Assembly (NCBI GenBank): GCA_000310025.1
Contig: FN649751.1
Span: forward strand, 5,231,894-5,295,893
Length of the DNA stretch: 64,000 bases
Direction: 5' to 3'
Source: Ectocarpus siliculosus
Taxonomy: Eukaryota; Sar; Phaeophyceae; Ectocarpales; Ectocarpaceae
This document shows positions 12,801 through 27,000 of this stretch, one piece after another. A program made the position numbers and the translations under genes. Position 1 is the first letter of the stretch. Each line of letters begins with the position of its first letter. Under the pieces are notes generated by a model. That model saw only the letters and a program-made list of their open reading frames with translations. It was not told the origin of the DNA and did no database searches.

Positions 12801-15009
12801 CCTGCACCTCGTGGATCGCGTAGAGCGGACGTTCGTGCTTGGAACCAGGTAACCACACCACTGCTGTTCTCCATTTTCACCTCTTCCACCACGTGTCGCA
12901 TAGGATACCACGAGGGCGACGTCTAGAACCGCTGCTGGAAGGTTCCATGTGTGACATGATATGATTCCGCTCGTGCTGCAGTCTGCGTCGAGCAACTGGC
13001 CGTTGGTTGGGGGGGGGGCGGGGTGTTGTCACAGGATGTATGACGCGCGTCCCCCTTCCTAGCCAGCACCGGCAGAGGGAGAAGATGTTCGAGGGGAAAC
13101 AATGAGTGCCACGGGGGGCAACAGCTCGAGGAAGGGGCGATAGAAACTGCTGGCCGCGCAAACCCCACCACTCCGTGGAAGTTCATCTCATCGTTTCGGG
13201 CCTCTCGGGCATCCACGAGCAACCCAGTATTAGGAACAGCAGCAGTTGAGGAAGCTACATTCGTACTCGGCAACCTGGCTTGTACGTTTTGATGGGAAAT
13301 CCGCCCATCCGAAAAAGAAAAAAAGACGCACACACACACACAGGTCTAACTACAGCAGGCAGGGGGGGGGGGGGGTGTACTCATAGTCGTGCATGCCGTA
13401 GTCGTTTGACCATTGACCTCGCATCCCTACAAAGCCGGGACGGAGCACGCCGGGTTCTCACCGGACCAGGCTCTCACATCACCAAGCGCGAAGCGCCGTG
13501 AGGTATTTGGCGAGTCGCATGAAGGGTGAGCTGCATCCTGCTAAGGGTGTTCGGCATCTTGTGCTTACTTCCTTGCGTACGGATGACAGCTGCGTATGAC
13601 TTAATTTATTTTCTGGTGCTTTCACTTCCAGAGACAGTTATAAGCACTGTGTAACTGCCTCGAGGAAGCTTGACCATTTTAACACAACGTGGTGCGATCA
13701 TCCCCCGTTGCGCGGAGTGAGGTTTCTCGACCCCGCACAACATGATCTACTCGACCACCATTATGGTTACCGCCAAAAAAAAAAAAAAACGAGGTAAAAA
13801 AAAAAAAAACGGTAACCTGGTTGCCGAGTTCACGAAGTGAATTGGCTTCTTTTACAACGTCTTTGCCAAGCGACGAAAACCCAACCCCGATGGCAAACAC
13901 CGAGTGGGGGGCTTGTTTTACAACGTCGTTGCCAAGCGACGAAAACCCAAACCCCGATGGCAAACACCGGGGGGGGGGGGGAAGCAGGGGGGGGGGGGGN
14001 NNNNNNNNNNNNNNNNNNNNNNNNNNNNNNNNNNNNNNNNNNNNNNNNNNNNNNNNNNNNNNNNNNNNNNNNNNNNNNNNNNNNNNNNNNNNNNNNNNNT
14101 TGGAACCGGGTAACCACACCCGGGGGGGGGGGGTCATCCGACTCTCTGCCGGCCCTATCATGGTCTTGACGATACGGATTTGTTTTTGGGGGGGGATAGG
14201 CAACTCACGGCAGATTACGGTCTACCCGCCGGCGTGCTACACCACTTGGCACGAACCCTGGGTTGCGATCTTCGAAACTCGACACCATCTGGACAGCAAC
14301 AGGCTTTGTACCCATACGCAAAAGACACTATGATGGCAGCGAGTGCTTCTTGTGAAACCCGTCGTCGAAACCTTTCCGCCACCGCTACCCGGCTATTATT
14401 TCGTCTCTGTAGACTCTTGGCCCAGGCGGTGGACGGCCGTGCCGCGGCGGTCCTCAGCGCCGAGGCGAGGCGTTTCTTGCCGGCCGCTCACCGCGAGTGG
14501 TTCAAGAATCCCGTCAAGGTAACCGCGGGAACGGGTGGGGCGCAGCTCGTGCGGAGTTGGAAATAGTTTTGGGGGTTCGGGGTGGGGGTGGGGGGGGGTT
14601 ACTGGCTCTGTGAGAACCAGAAAGTCTGTTATTTTTCTGTTTTTTGGAGGAGGAGGGGCCCTGTGATGCGGCTTTCTGTCGTAACCTTGCCGGTTCTGGA
14701 ATGCTGGTGGTACGGTACAAGAACCATTTGGCCTGGCGGTATGATACACGAATTATATGGCGCCGGAGCCGCGGCTTCCTCTGTTGGTTTGCTGTGTTCG
14801 TGCTATTCTGCCTGAATTTATGCCTTCTTTGCCAAGTCCAGGGCTCGCAGCAAGCGGGTTTCACTTCTTCGATTAACGTGCGCGCGATATACAACTGACA
14901 TAAAGCCGTACCGTTGGCACAAGCTTTCCAAGCACGCAGCTGATTCCGTGTGTTCCACGGAAGCAAAACCCCGTTCGACTCGATGCCTCTCTGGTGCCGG
15001 GCTTCTCAC

Positions 15010-15042
<33 letters not shown>

Positions 15043-18000
15043 TGCCGCTTCTGCTGCCGCTTCTGCTGCCGCTGCAGGGTGTTGTGGCGACCCCTCGAGC
15101 CAACAACCCGTTCTATCTCCCGCGGCTCAGATCGTTGGACGTTCTGGAGTTTGAGGTGCCGGAGGCGGTGCAGAAACGGTTTCTGCAGTGAGTGTGTTGC
15201 AACGAGGTCTCATTTTTTTTGTGCCTCCGATCTCGGGTGATGCGCATCGGTGCAACGTTGGTCGTGCTGTCAGCCAGCCACGCGCACTCGTTGTTGGTCC
15301 CAGCCGTGTGGCGCAGGCTGTGTCAATTTCGAGAGCTTGGCAGGGTCGGTGTGCACGAGTGCTCGCCGGTTTGTGTCGTTCCGTTCAGATGTCGCCCGCG
15401 TATAGTATTACACAGTATGACTCGACACAGCAGGACTGCATACAGTACATACCAAAAGAAAAACGCGCGGCCGCGCCGGCAAAAACAGCTCATTGCCCGG
15501 GCAATAGTCAAAACCTTTTGCATTTTCACCTTCCACACGCAGGGTTAGACCGCGCTGGCAAAAACAGCATATGGCCCGGGCAATAGCCAAAAACCATTTT
15601 CACCTTCCGTACACAGGGTTAGCAGTAGTTGCTCGTGCTGTTATTCAATACTGGTACCAGACACCCGGTGACACAACCCTTTTCCGCACACGGCCCGCCC
15701 CGTTCCGCCCTGACACAACGCCACGTCACTGCCAGGGGCGCGGAGTCGAGAGTGCCGTGGCTGGTGCGCGACCACCGGGAGATCATGGCCCTGGCCGGGG
15801 TGGAGGTCGGCCCCGGACGGCTGGACGACTACGTCGCGAGGTACTCGGCCCTCATGTGGCTGGAGGAGAGCCAGATGTCCTGGGACGTCCACCAGTACGA
15901 CCTGCACGACGTCAGGGTCACCCTGGACTCGAGCCGCTACCGAGAGGGTGACCCCTCCACCAAGTGAGGGTGGTGTGTTGTTCGTTTCTGGCAGCTGCTG
16001 CCGCCACCGCCAGCTGTTGTGTCCGCTCTGTCTTTCTATCTGGCTGTCTGGCGGTCTGTCTGTTGCGCTTTGGGGAAGGTGGAGTGCGTCGGTGGAGTTT
16101 TGATGGGTATCATTTTTGCACATCTCCACGTTTTCGTGTATATTTTCCGGTTTGGAATCCGGGGGGCGCCGTGGGGCGTTTCGTAACCCCGTCCGGGGGG
16201 CAGGAAAGCCTACGAAAGGCGGTCGGAAAACAGACCAATTTATGTTGGCACCCAGTGCTCGCCTCACAGGAACGTGTTTGCATTAAAACCTTCAAGGCTG
16301 TATGCTCAGCTCTTGGGAACCAATTATGAGCAGCTAGGGTAGAGTATGCACCCATCACGCGTGGTTATACTAGGATTCCGTGTGCAACTTACAATTAGGA
16401 TTGGCTGTCTGTATTCAAGGCATACTCTGCGCACGCGCCACTCTAGTTTATCAAATTTGGCTCCGAGAAGGTCACAGCAATGGAGCTTGCAGCCTCGAAG
16501 GTTTGATTACAAACAGGCCTCCTTGGGGGCGAGCACTGAGCGCCATCGTGAGTTGGTGTGCTTTCCAACCACTTTTCCGCAGTCTTTTCGCTCTCTGTGG
16601 GGGTTTTCGAAATGTACCACGGCACCCCCAGATTCAAGATCGCAAAAATAGTATCTGGCACAGTGGTGCGATAGCTCGTTGCTTGGACGAATCAGCCAAT
16701 GAATGTAGGCCGCAAAATTTTTGCCTTTGATGGGTACAAATTTGGGGAAGAACTGCCAACCGTACGGAATCGTTTCACAGAATGCCAGACAAGGTAGCGC
16801 CGAGAAGACCGAAGTCTCACCCCCAGGTTTCACAGCTCATCCTTTCCGCGACGCCGCTCGCGCCTCTGCTCTCCTGCTGCTGTTGTTTGATGTTCCGTAC
16901 GTAGCATTGTTGGCAGGGTAGAGGTACCGGGTGTGTTGGAGAGTCGGCCCAGGCTGGCCATGGGCGACGTCGTCCGACTAAGACCGCCCGCTCAAGCGAA
17001 GGCGGGTGCGAAAAAGGTGTCCAAGGCGAACGGGCAGCATTGGAACGGCGGCGTTGGCGATGTCGTGAGCGCTGACGGCACCGACGGTTCTCACCAAAAA
17101 CTGGGAAACGCCCCAGATTTCGAAGTGCAGGTATATGGTGTTTGGTTGCCCCTGTTGCGATGGCGTTCGTTTTTGAGTCTGGTCTGGATACAGCATCTTT
17201 AGTGTTCTTTTTTTCGGCTTTCAGTGTGGTGTTGCTCTAGCACCTCGTCGTCGCTTCGTGGCATCAGTTAAAAGTTGTGCGTCCTCTCGTAACTCTTCTA
17301 TTGCTTCAGATTGCCGTTTTTCCGTTTTTCCGTTTTTTTTTTGTTTTGCCGGTTCGGTCGAGCGCGGTTGTATCGCATAGAGCGGGCCGTAGGGGGGGTA
17401 AGTCGCCGGTGCGCGTGGTGAAGTTGACCAGACCACACCGCCCGTCCCAATATTTTCGAAGGGCAGTAAGCACCACCATCCACTAGAACAATGCGCACCA
17501 GGTACAACGTGTACACCACGAGAATCAAGCCAAACGCCAGACTCAAGAGGTGGCCTTTTCGGCAACGGGAAGGTATGGCTCCGTCGCGATTAATGCACGT
17601 GGTCAAAAGGAAGACGGAGGCAAGCAACGCACCCTTACCCCGCCCTTATCTTTACGAGATTTTCTGACTTCGATCCAATAGCGCCTCACTTGCCGTCCGT
17701 GGTGCACCCCTGTCCCGCGCCGCCGCCGCACGACCGTCTATTTGTCTCGCTAGGCCTTAGTGAGCAACGTCAGCTTGTCCCAGGGGGTGGTCACGCTCCT
17801 CCTTCCGCACCCCGGCTCGCTCACGGCGGCCTCGTCGTCGACGCAGGGCTCCGAGCTCTACGCCAAGACCATCGCGAGGGCCGTCAAGGCCGCGAGGGCC
17901 AGCGTACAGGCGGCCGGCGGCGGCGGCCGCCGTAAGAACAAGGAGGAGGCTGCGATGGACGGGTGGCACTGCCGGTTTCAGCTGGAGCGGCATGGCTTGC

Positions 18001-21000
18001 AGGTGTGACGATGGGACGAAGTTTACGCGAAACTCCAGGGCGCAATCAGTTTGTTCTTGTTTGCGGAAGGGGGTTGATTCTTGTTTGGTTTCTTACGACT
18101 TGGTAGGCCCCTTCCGTAGAAAGACGTGGCAGAAGGATCCTGAGGTCGAGGTAGCTTTAGCCCGCTGTCGAAGGCAGGCGGGTTTCTCCGATGTTTGGGC
18201 AAGGAGAGAGGGTCCAGAGAGAGACAGAGACAGAGAGAGAGAGAGCAGGGCGGTGTCACATGTGGTTCACCTGCTCATGCCAGGAAGTGATATGTGGAAG
18301 ACCCGTGCATCCGTCAGTGCCCAAGTTCCCATGGTTCTCGGACCGCTTCTAAGGATCGATTCTTCCTACACTTTGAACATGTCCACATCGATCCTATGCT
18401 TACACACTTCTCTGTTTCTGCGTTGAACGTGTGTTGGTCATGTTTTGACCTTGGAATGTGTCTGTAACCACATACACAGCGACGGAAAATGGAGGTGCTG
18501 GGTAGATAGATCAGAAGGAGTAGTTTAGACACAACAACGATACATGGCTTGAGGCATGCCGCGGCATGAACGGTGTTCGGTACCGCTGAGGCCCCTGTAG
18601 CGAAACTGCGGTGGCTTCATGATCGTGATTTTTGCGACGACAGCATCGATTGGTGTATGAAATTGTGACGCTTATTTTTTCATGTTGTGGTGGCGGTGTA
18701 CGTTTACATTCAGAAGCCGACGATTTTGGCACCCGCGTCGGAGCCTAAAGTTTCCGTGCATTCGTGAAGTTGGTGGCGAATGTCTCAAAATCGTGTTGTT
18801 TTTGTGTTGTATCTAGATGGAACCGCACACAGACGTTTCTCGACCCTAAGAACCAGGAGCCGAGTGCGCACGTGACAGAGAAAAGAAAAGTGTCCACTAT
18901 TAGTGGGAACAGCAGTAGCTTATTTAGTCCTCGAAGAATTTTCCGGAGAGGCAGGCCGAGGCGCTTCCACCCTCCGCGGTTTGTGTCACCGGTCTCGTCA
19001 TGCCTCTTGTTGCCGCCGCTCTTGTGTTCCAATTCCTCCGCTCGTCCTCGCCTGTTCTCACGATCGTCCATACACTTACCCGTCTCTGGCGCCCGACTTT
19101 GCTGCGGTGGTGTTGATCGATCGATCCTGCGCCCGCCGCCCGTCTCTGGTACGGCCCGCCCAGTTCATCCACTACGCCCTGAATAGGCTGGTGATGTTCG
19201 GGGACAGTGTGAGCGGCTCCTCCCCCCTCCGGTACCTGTTCCCCGAGCCAGAAATGTTGCCCGAGACTCCGCTCTGGGTGAGCGAAGAAAGGGCTTGCAA
19301 AGTTGGGGTTCTGCTTGCTTGTGTGGGGGGAAATGGGTTACCTGCTGTTCAGGGTAGGCCAAGCAAGCGTGTGAGTTCGGTTTGTGGGCGGTAGGGTTGC
19401 ACGGTGCTCCGGGTGAGCGAGTGGCGTTACAATTGAGGTAGATTCATAGATTTAGCCCGCACAGAATTAGGCGTAAGGTGGTCAGCTTGTCGCCGATGGC
19501 GGGCAGACTTGGGCTATAGAGGTAAGTTCACGAAAACACGAAAAATTTCACCCATGTTTGGGTCCTGTTTTGGAACTAAATATCGTAGAGGGCGATGTGG
19601 GAAAACCTTATATATATCGACGAGGAGGGTCTGATGTTGACATGCCCACTGATGGTCGTGACCATACCCGCCCCTCCCTATCGTCGTTTGGCACAGCCTT
19701 CGTCTCTTCACTAGCGCGGCTTTTTTAGAAAGGAAACATACCCTCACAGAAAGACTACCCCGACTTTTTCGACGGGTTTTGCTGCTGCTGCTGCTGTTGT
19801 GGTGTTGTTGTTGGACTGCAGCCTCTTCCGGAGAGCTCATTCGAGTGGGTCATGCCTTCCACCAACGACTCTCAGAGGACTGCGGTCAGAGACATCGTCA
19901 CCGGAGCTCACGGACAGGCAAGTCGCTGCACCTCTTGACAGCATCCTCCCCGCCCTCCACTTCATCTCGGTCGCCCGGCGCTTTTTTGGAGTGGTGGTTT
20001 GCCGAGGCCTACACGCTTGCTTGCTGTTCACGCATGGTAGCCCGCAGGATGCGACGCCGCAATAGCAGCAAGAGTAGCAGCAACGGCAGCACGGCGACGG
20101 CGAAACGCTGCCGAGTACTGTCGTAGACCTGCTGCGTAGAATATCCATGATTCTTATGTATGTTCCGCGGTAAACTCCTCGCTCCATGCTCCCGTTGCCC
20201 GCAGGTACCTTACATAATTTTTGGTCCTCCTGGCACCGGCAAGACGTGCACCGTTATCGAGTCTATCCTCCAACTCGTCAAGCTCAGACCGGAGTGCCGG
20301 ATTCTGGTGAGGTACAAAGATTCATCATTTGATTGATCGACACATATTATTGTACCATATTATTTGATTGAAGTGATACTCTCCTGTGTGCTCGGGGGAA
20401 GAGCTTCTGGAACCCCGATGTCGGCCAAGCACGAGTTTTGGATACTGCAGGAACGCTGGCAGCGAAACCGTTCAGGGGGAGGGTAGCCTCGCATTGAGTT
20501 TGTGTTGCATGTCGAGATGTCGAGAGGCGCTTTCGCGGAGGCAGCCGTGGATGGGGTGGGGGGGGGTACTCATAGTTGTTTATGCCGTAGTCGTTAGACC
20601 ATTGACCTCGCATCCCTACAAAGCCGGGACGGAGCACGCCGGGTTCTCACCGGACCAGGCTCTCACATCACCAAGCGCTAACCCCGTGAGGTATTCGGCG
20701 AGTCGCATGAAGGGTGCGCTGCATCCTGCTGAGGGTGTTCGGCATCTTGTGCTTACTTCCTTGCGTACGGATGACAGCTGCGTGTGACTTAATTTATTTT
20801 TCTGGTGCTTTCACTTGCAGAGACAGCTATAAGCACTGTGTGACTGCCTCGAGTGTGCTTGACCAATTTAACACAACGTGGTGTGATCATCCCCTTTGCG
20901 CGGAGTGAGGGTTCTCGACCCCGCACAACATGATCAAATCAACCACCATTATGGTTACCGCAAAAAAAAAAAAAAAAGGCGAAAAAAAAAACGGTAACCT

Positions 21001-24000
21001 GGTTGCCGAGCTCACGAAGTGATCGGCGTGTGTTACAACGTCGTTGCCAAGCGACCAAAACCCAACCCCGATGTCAAACACCGAGGGGGGGGGGAGTCAT
21101 GGATAGGGGGAACGTTTGATACCGAGCCGTGGCGATTCCTAAAATACAGAGCGCCGGACACGCGTGCCGCACGTACTGCAGGAGTGGTGTGGATAGCCCT
21201 GCTGTTCTGTGCTTTCCGTGATCCGACCCGGGTCATCTTCCGCCTTGTCCATGCGCGGCATTTGGCGTGGGGCACATGTTCGTAGTTTTAGTGGTGTTCG
21301 CTACTACACCGTCCGGCATCTATCTAAAAATAATTGTCATGAGCCCTGGCGGGTGGACGTCCTTTCTCGCCACGCTTTCCTGCTTGCTGCCTCTTTGCCT
21401 GTTTCCTACTGTCGTTCGGTTCTCTCGCCCACCCTCTCTTTCTCCCTCTATCTCTCCCCCCCTCTCCCTCTCTCTCACGACACGACTGTTCCAGGCGGTG
21501 GGACCTTCCGACACCTCTGCCGACGTCATCTGCGAGCGGCTGTCGAGGCACATGTCTAGGGACCAGCTCGTGCGGATAAACTGGTGGCAGAGGCTGACGG
21601 CTGGCGTTCACCCGAACATCCTCTCCTACTGCCCGCAGGTAGGCCACCACCGGGCGCGGTTCGTCCTGTCCTGCGGCTGCCCTAAAGCCACCTCCCTCCC
21701 TTGAAGTGTTGTGCCCTACGGAATAGAGTCAACCTGACCTGCCGTATGGCACCCCGGTGCGATCGTCTCATTATAGGAGTATTGTTTAGTTCCCCATCCT
21801 TCCGGCGCACCCCTGCGGCGCCAATTCGGGGCACCGTGCCAGATCAAGGACCCGCCCCGAGCGGAAAATGAAGTAGATCGCTTGCTGTATGGCTTTCAGG
21901 TGCACCCCCGTGCGATACAGCTCATGTCGTGCTGATGATTGTGTTGTCGTTGTTGTTGTACTTGTTGTGTTTGTTTCGATAGCAAGAGGTAACGTTCGTA
22001 CAAATCAAGCCTGTAGCGACGGCTCTCTCCGTGGCATGCTCTCTTCCGTGGTTTGACTGGCTGATTGATTTGTTGCCCGGCATCCAGTATTTGCTGCAGA
22101 TCAAGGGAAGCCCGGTCTTCGAACAGCGCTGACCAACCCAGCGCGCGAACGTACTCCCTCACCTGCCCCTGTACAATTGTCTGGAGTGGTATGTGGACCG
22201 TTCTTTGAAACATCCTTCCTCTCCCGCTCGCTCGTCCTCTGTTTTTTGTCTCCTTTTTCCGTCTTCGCCGTAAACCCATACCATGGTATCTGTCTTTACC
22301 TCGGTCGTTTCAGGACAGCAACCGCGGGATGTTCGTGCCGCCTTCCACAATCACGCACCAAGTCGTGGTGTGCACCTGCGGGACGGCGGGAATGCTGAGC
22401 GTGCTGGGCGTGGACGAAGTGAGTATTCGCCGCATTTTTTCGGCCCCAACGGACAGTACGCCTAGCGTTGCAGTGCCCTGCCAAATCTGAAGGAACGGGC
22501 ACGAGATCGCGGCAGTGTTCAATCAACGAGTGGTCCTTTTTCCATGTTTTCGATACGAGAGATGTATGCCACTTTTGTCCGATGTACCCACAAACGTCAT
22601 AGGAACACACGGAACTGGTATGGTTTAATGTACAGCCAAGCCAAGCGGTACATAGCCTATTGTGCGCTTTGGTAAAAAAAATCGCCGCTCCCCACCCGTT
22701 TCATCTGTTGTACTACGCGAACAACAATCACAATCACAGCACCACCGACCTCGTCCCCACGAACACACCAAACTCTTCGTCCAACTTTTGGAAAAGGGCG
22801 CCCTCTCCCCCCCTCCGTCGGCCAAAGCTGGCATCGTACATGCTTTCGCTTCAAACGACGGAAATAGACCGATAAGACACAACCAACACAGCACAGCAAC
22901 GAGGGGCACGAAAATCGGCCAGCTTTCAACTTCGGACTCCCGCTGTCAAGAAACGTCAGTTTTGCGGTCCAGGCTTTGCTTCCTTTTTGTGGTCCTCGCT
23001 GTCGAGCATGGGTTCCCACTTAAGGTGTAGTGAAGGGTACACCCCTGAGCTGGCTGAGTCTTCCCGACCAATCTTTCTATTCTGAGACTCATGTTCTTGA
23101 GACAGATTTGTCTTGTTGGTAGTGAGGGTGTCGTTTCTGTCCAACAAACTGGTCGCCGCTAGGCCGCCTGTTCTTCGTGCCGGTTCGTTCACTGTCCACA
23201 ATTTTGTCCCGCTCGTGTTAAGTGCACCGCTTGAGGTCGTTCGTTGAGAAAGGTAGACCGGTAGGGTACGTAAAGTCTGCGAGACTACAATGGCAACCAG
23301 TATCAACTGGGGTGACTTTGAAACCGCACGTGCCGTTTCCGTGACCACCGTGAAACCGTCCAGAATTACTTCACGCACATTTTTGTGGACGAGAGCTCCA
23401 ACGCCATGGAGACGGAGCTGCTGGTGCCCCTTTCGTACGCGGGTAGAGCGCAGATTATCCTCTGCGGCGACCCTCGACAGGTGTGTTTGTGTGTTTTTTA
23501 TTTTATTACCATCGACCGCGCTAACCGGCTGACCAATGAAAAGCCGTCGGTCTCAGTGCGGTTGAAAACACAAAATGCGTCTAAAGACCACAATCTGAGA
23601 CCCTGTGACCGAGCGTCATGGGGGAGTCTACGCTACTCTCTAGATCAAGGACAGATACCGTAGCAATAGCAGAGAAAAACTGCACGTGCTTACCAGGTGT
23701 GTGTGTGTGTGCTTTCTTCATTTTGGATCGACGGCTCTAACCGGTTGACCACGGAAAAGACGTCAGTGAGTCTTGTAGTAGTGGGATAAGAAACGCAAAC
23801 ATGCTTTCGAATAAAAGGGTTCTACCTACAGGGGGGGGGGGGAATTGGACGCGTGCGTGTGTGAGTACGCAATTGAGTTCTTGCATATACCACGTCCCTC
23901 AGTCCTCGGCCTGGGCTTTCGGGTACTCTTGTGTGTGTTTTTGAGGCTCGAAAATGGTTGCTTGTGAAAATGGTGCTACTTTCAAACGATCTCTCGTTTG

Positions 24001-27000
24001 TGGCCGTTCTTCCGCGCATTGTGTGGTCTTGCTCTTGCCGGTAACGACACGCAGAGGCGCGGAGGGGCACGAAATTAGGGGTAGGGCTAGGGCAGAGGTA
24101 GTACCAACCCTCCCGCAGGGAACCAGGAATCAAGGTCGAGCCCCGCTTGCTGATGCGAAGCCAAGTCGAGCTTGTCTATTGCGTGGGTGGGACTTGGAAC
24201 GTGGCTTTCGCCCCTGAGCCTCTGCACGTTCAAGCACCAGCCTCATTTTATTCCAAACTGGTACTTTCGTACCAGGACCCGCGTTGGCGCACTCCATACA
24301 CAACCCCCATCAACCTGCTCTTGTTGCGAGATCTTTCCGGCAGCGTCTGCTGCTAGGCTTAGCTGGAAGTGTTGCAATTTCACGGCTCCCGCACAAGCTT
24401 TTATAGCAGCGTCACTCCACCTAGGGTGATGCGTACGCACACCAACATTCAACGAACGAGGTGCTTGAGAAACAGCGAAATTTGTCGTGTCCTGCCAACT
24501 GCTGCCTGTTGTTTTTGCACTTTAGCTCCAAAAGACGATATAATAGTGTTGTGTTGGAGTACCAGGGGGTTCTCGTCAGTAATCAGTTAGCCCTTTCGTG
24601 CAGTCAAAGGTTCTCTTTCTCTTTTTGGCTGCAGAAGATGCCGGGACCCGCACACAGTGGCGCCACAGCAAGTACATGTATGTGTACGGGGGGTGGACTC
24701 CCTCGAACAAACTCACTTGGCTGTTGTTTTTTCTATGACCCGTGTTTTTCTTTTCTTTGTTCCCCCGTGTCTTGCCAGCTCGGCGCGGCTGTTCGAAGTC
24801 CTGCCGCAAGAGCTCTCGGGCTAGAGGTCTCCCTGCAGGTGGGAGATACAGAGATTGCTTGTTTTTGCGTGAAATTGGGGGTGCAAAAGTGGTGCTATCC
24901 GGTGTTTTTTTCGGTCGACAGCAGTGTCGCACGTCGTGCGCATAGCTTCGGACCTGATGCTGGGGATGGGGTGCTTTGTAGGCGGCACAGAAATCGGGCC
25001 CGGGCGTGTCCTTTGTTTGTTGTTATTGCAGTGCACGCCACGATGGCCTCGCAGTTTTCTAGGGTACTGACACCTCGCATTGTCCACGGTGCCTCCTTTG
25101 TGGGCTTAGGCTTTTCGGGATTGACCAAGAACAGTGTGGGGGTAGAGCCGAGACGTCCGGCTCGAATATGGATGTGAATTGAAATGGCCCACAAATAGCA
25201 CGACCACTCGAGAACAGCGGGTAGTATTCCTTGAAACGCACGCCCAGAAAAACAATGCAAGGAAGGACTGAGCGAGAATATATGATGGGGTCGAGCCCAG
25301 TACTCCAACGCGAAAGCTGAGTCAAACACACACAAGGAGCTAGACTAGGGTGCATACCGCCATTGATTATGCCAATGCACCTGAAGAAGCGATTTTTGCA
25401 CCCTTGCGATTCGTCGAAGAGTTGATCAACGAGGCGGGACAGGCCCACCTCAGCCCCCCCCCCCCGGGGGTGGGAGAAGAGCTCTCCAAATCACATCGAA
25501 AATAAAGAAAAAATACCCGTTGAACCACCTCACGCTCGCTCTGTCTTGATCGCGGTGTCCCCGCCTGCCTTTTTGTTATTGGCCTCCTTGTCCCCCACGC
25601 TCACTCCTCCGCGGATTCTTGATCGCCAGTCGACGTCGCGCGCACCAGTTCACCCTCGCTTGTTGAAACGCGGGTGGAAATGTTCTCGTCACTGTTTCAT
25701 GTTCTTTGTTGTTGCAGGAGCGGCTAATGGAACAGGAGATGTACTCGAAGCACGCCCAAGCCCCGACGGCACTGTCGAGTGCGACCTCTAACGGAGCGGC
25801 TGACGTAAGGTATACTCCATGCTGTTACACACGTAGAGGTTTGCGGAATGCTATCTTGTGCTACTACCGTTGCTGCTGCTCCTGCTGCTGCTGCTGTTGG
25901 TATTGCTGCCGATGGCTGTTTAGTGCGTGGTGATTCAACAGGTCAAGTACTTCGACTCTCATATTTTTTCGCGCGCCCTCCTGGCAGACAGAGTGTTGGG
26001 ATTCATGACCGTTCTACAATCTAGTCTAGATGGTGCCCCACGAGTTCGTACCCGAAACAAACTGAGAACAAGGCGTTGCTGGTGTACATTTCAGGGGAGT
26101 CGATAGTGTTTTTTCGTGTGGTTTGACCTCGGGTCGGGGATGCGTTTAGATAGTGATTTGCATGGTGTGTTTCTAAATGTGCATCGATTTGGTTTGTGGA
26201 GGGTCGTTTCCCCTCGTACTCTCTCTCGTCGAGTTGACCCAGAGTTTGCCACATAGCTTTGTCGGTCGTGCATGCACCAACTAACATAGGCGTGACTCTC
26301 CCCTCCCGCCCGACCCATCGAACGCTGTTTAGTTTATCAAAGGTAGCTCGTAGCAGAGAGATGAGAGCACCTTCGAAGCACTGCTAGTTGCCGACCTAGA
26401 ACAACCTGCCTGCCCTCCCCCTGACTGACCCTCAGGCTGCCCGCACAAACCATGGAGTGTCTCCCTCCTCCTGGAAGAACCTCAACCCGTGGTAGAAATG
26501 TGCAACACATCCTTCACGCAGATGCCGTTGCCGGCTAGTAGACCGCCTCCCCTCTCCTTGCTTAACGCCGGCCATGTCCGCTACCCGTCGTCCGGTGGGC
26601 GCTTGCCTTCGCAGATGTATGACCCAGCTCCTCAACAACTACCGAGCCCACGAGGTCTTGCTGACCCTCCCTAGCGCCATGTTTTACGGGGGGAGTCTCG
26701 TGAGAAGCGCGGAGCGGTCGCAGACGGACAGCATGCTGACGTGGGAGGAGCTCCCCGAGACGAAGGCCTTCCCGCTGCTCTTCTACGGCATCCAGGTTAG
26801 GGTCAGGAAATATTTTTTGAGAGTTCGTGTTTTAGGTCAGGCTTTAAGGTATTGGTCATTCAGGTTAGGCTACGGCTGTATGCATTGTACAGCAGGAGAC
26901 TACTACTGTAGTCTTGAGAGGAAGCTCTTCGATTCGTGTCAGTTTTGTCCTTCTGCGGACCCATCCATTTCATGGGTAGTCTCTAGGATTACGAGTGGTG

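Noticed and set aside
13679-14333. ORFs spanning the first N gap
   Set aside because: They contain 34 undetermined residues and lie in a repeat inside an intron.
17205-17470. Possible extra helicase exon with [10 protein letters not shown]
   Set aside because: Exon 17754-18002 joins in phase directly to the exon ending at 17130 and gives the expected strand sequence.
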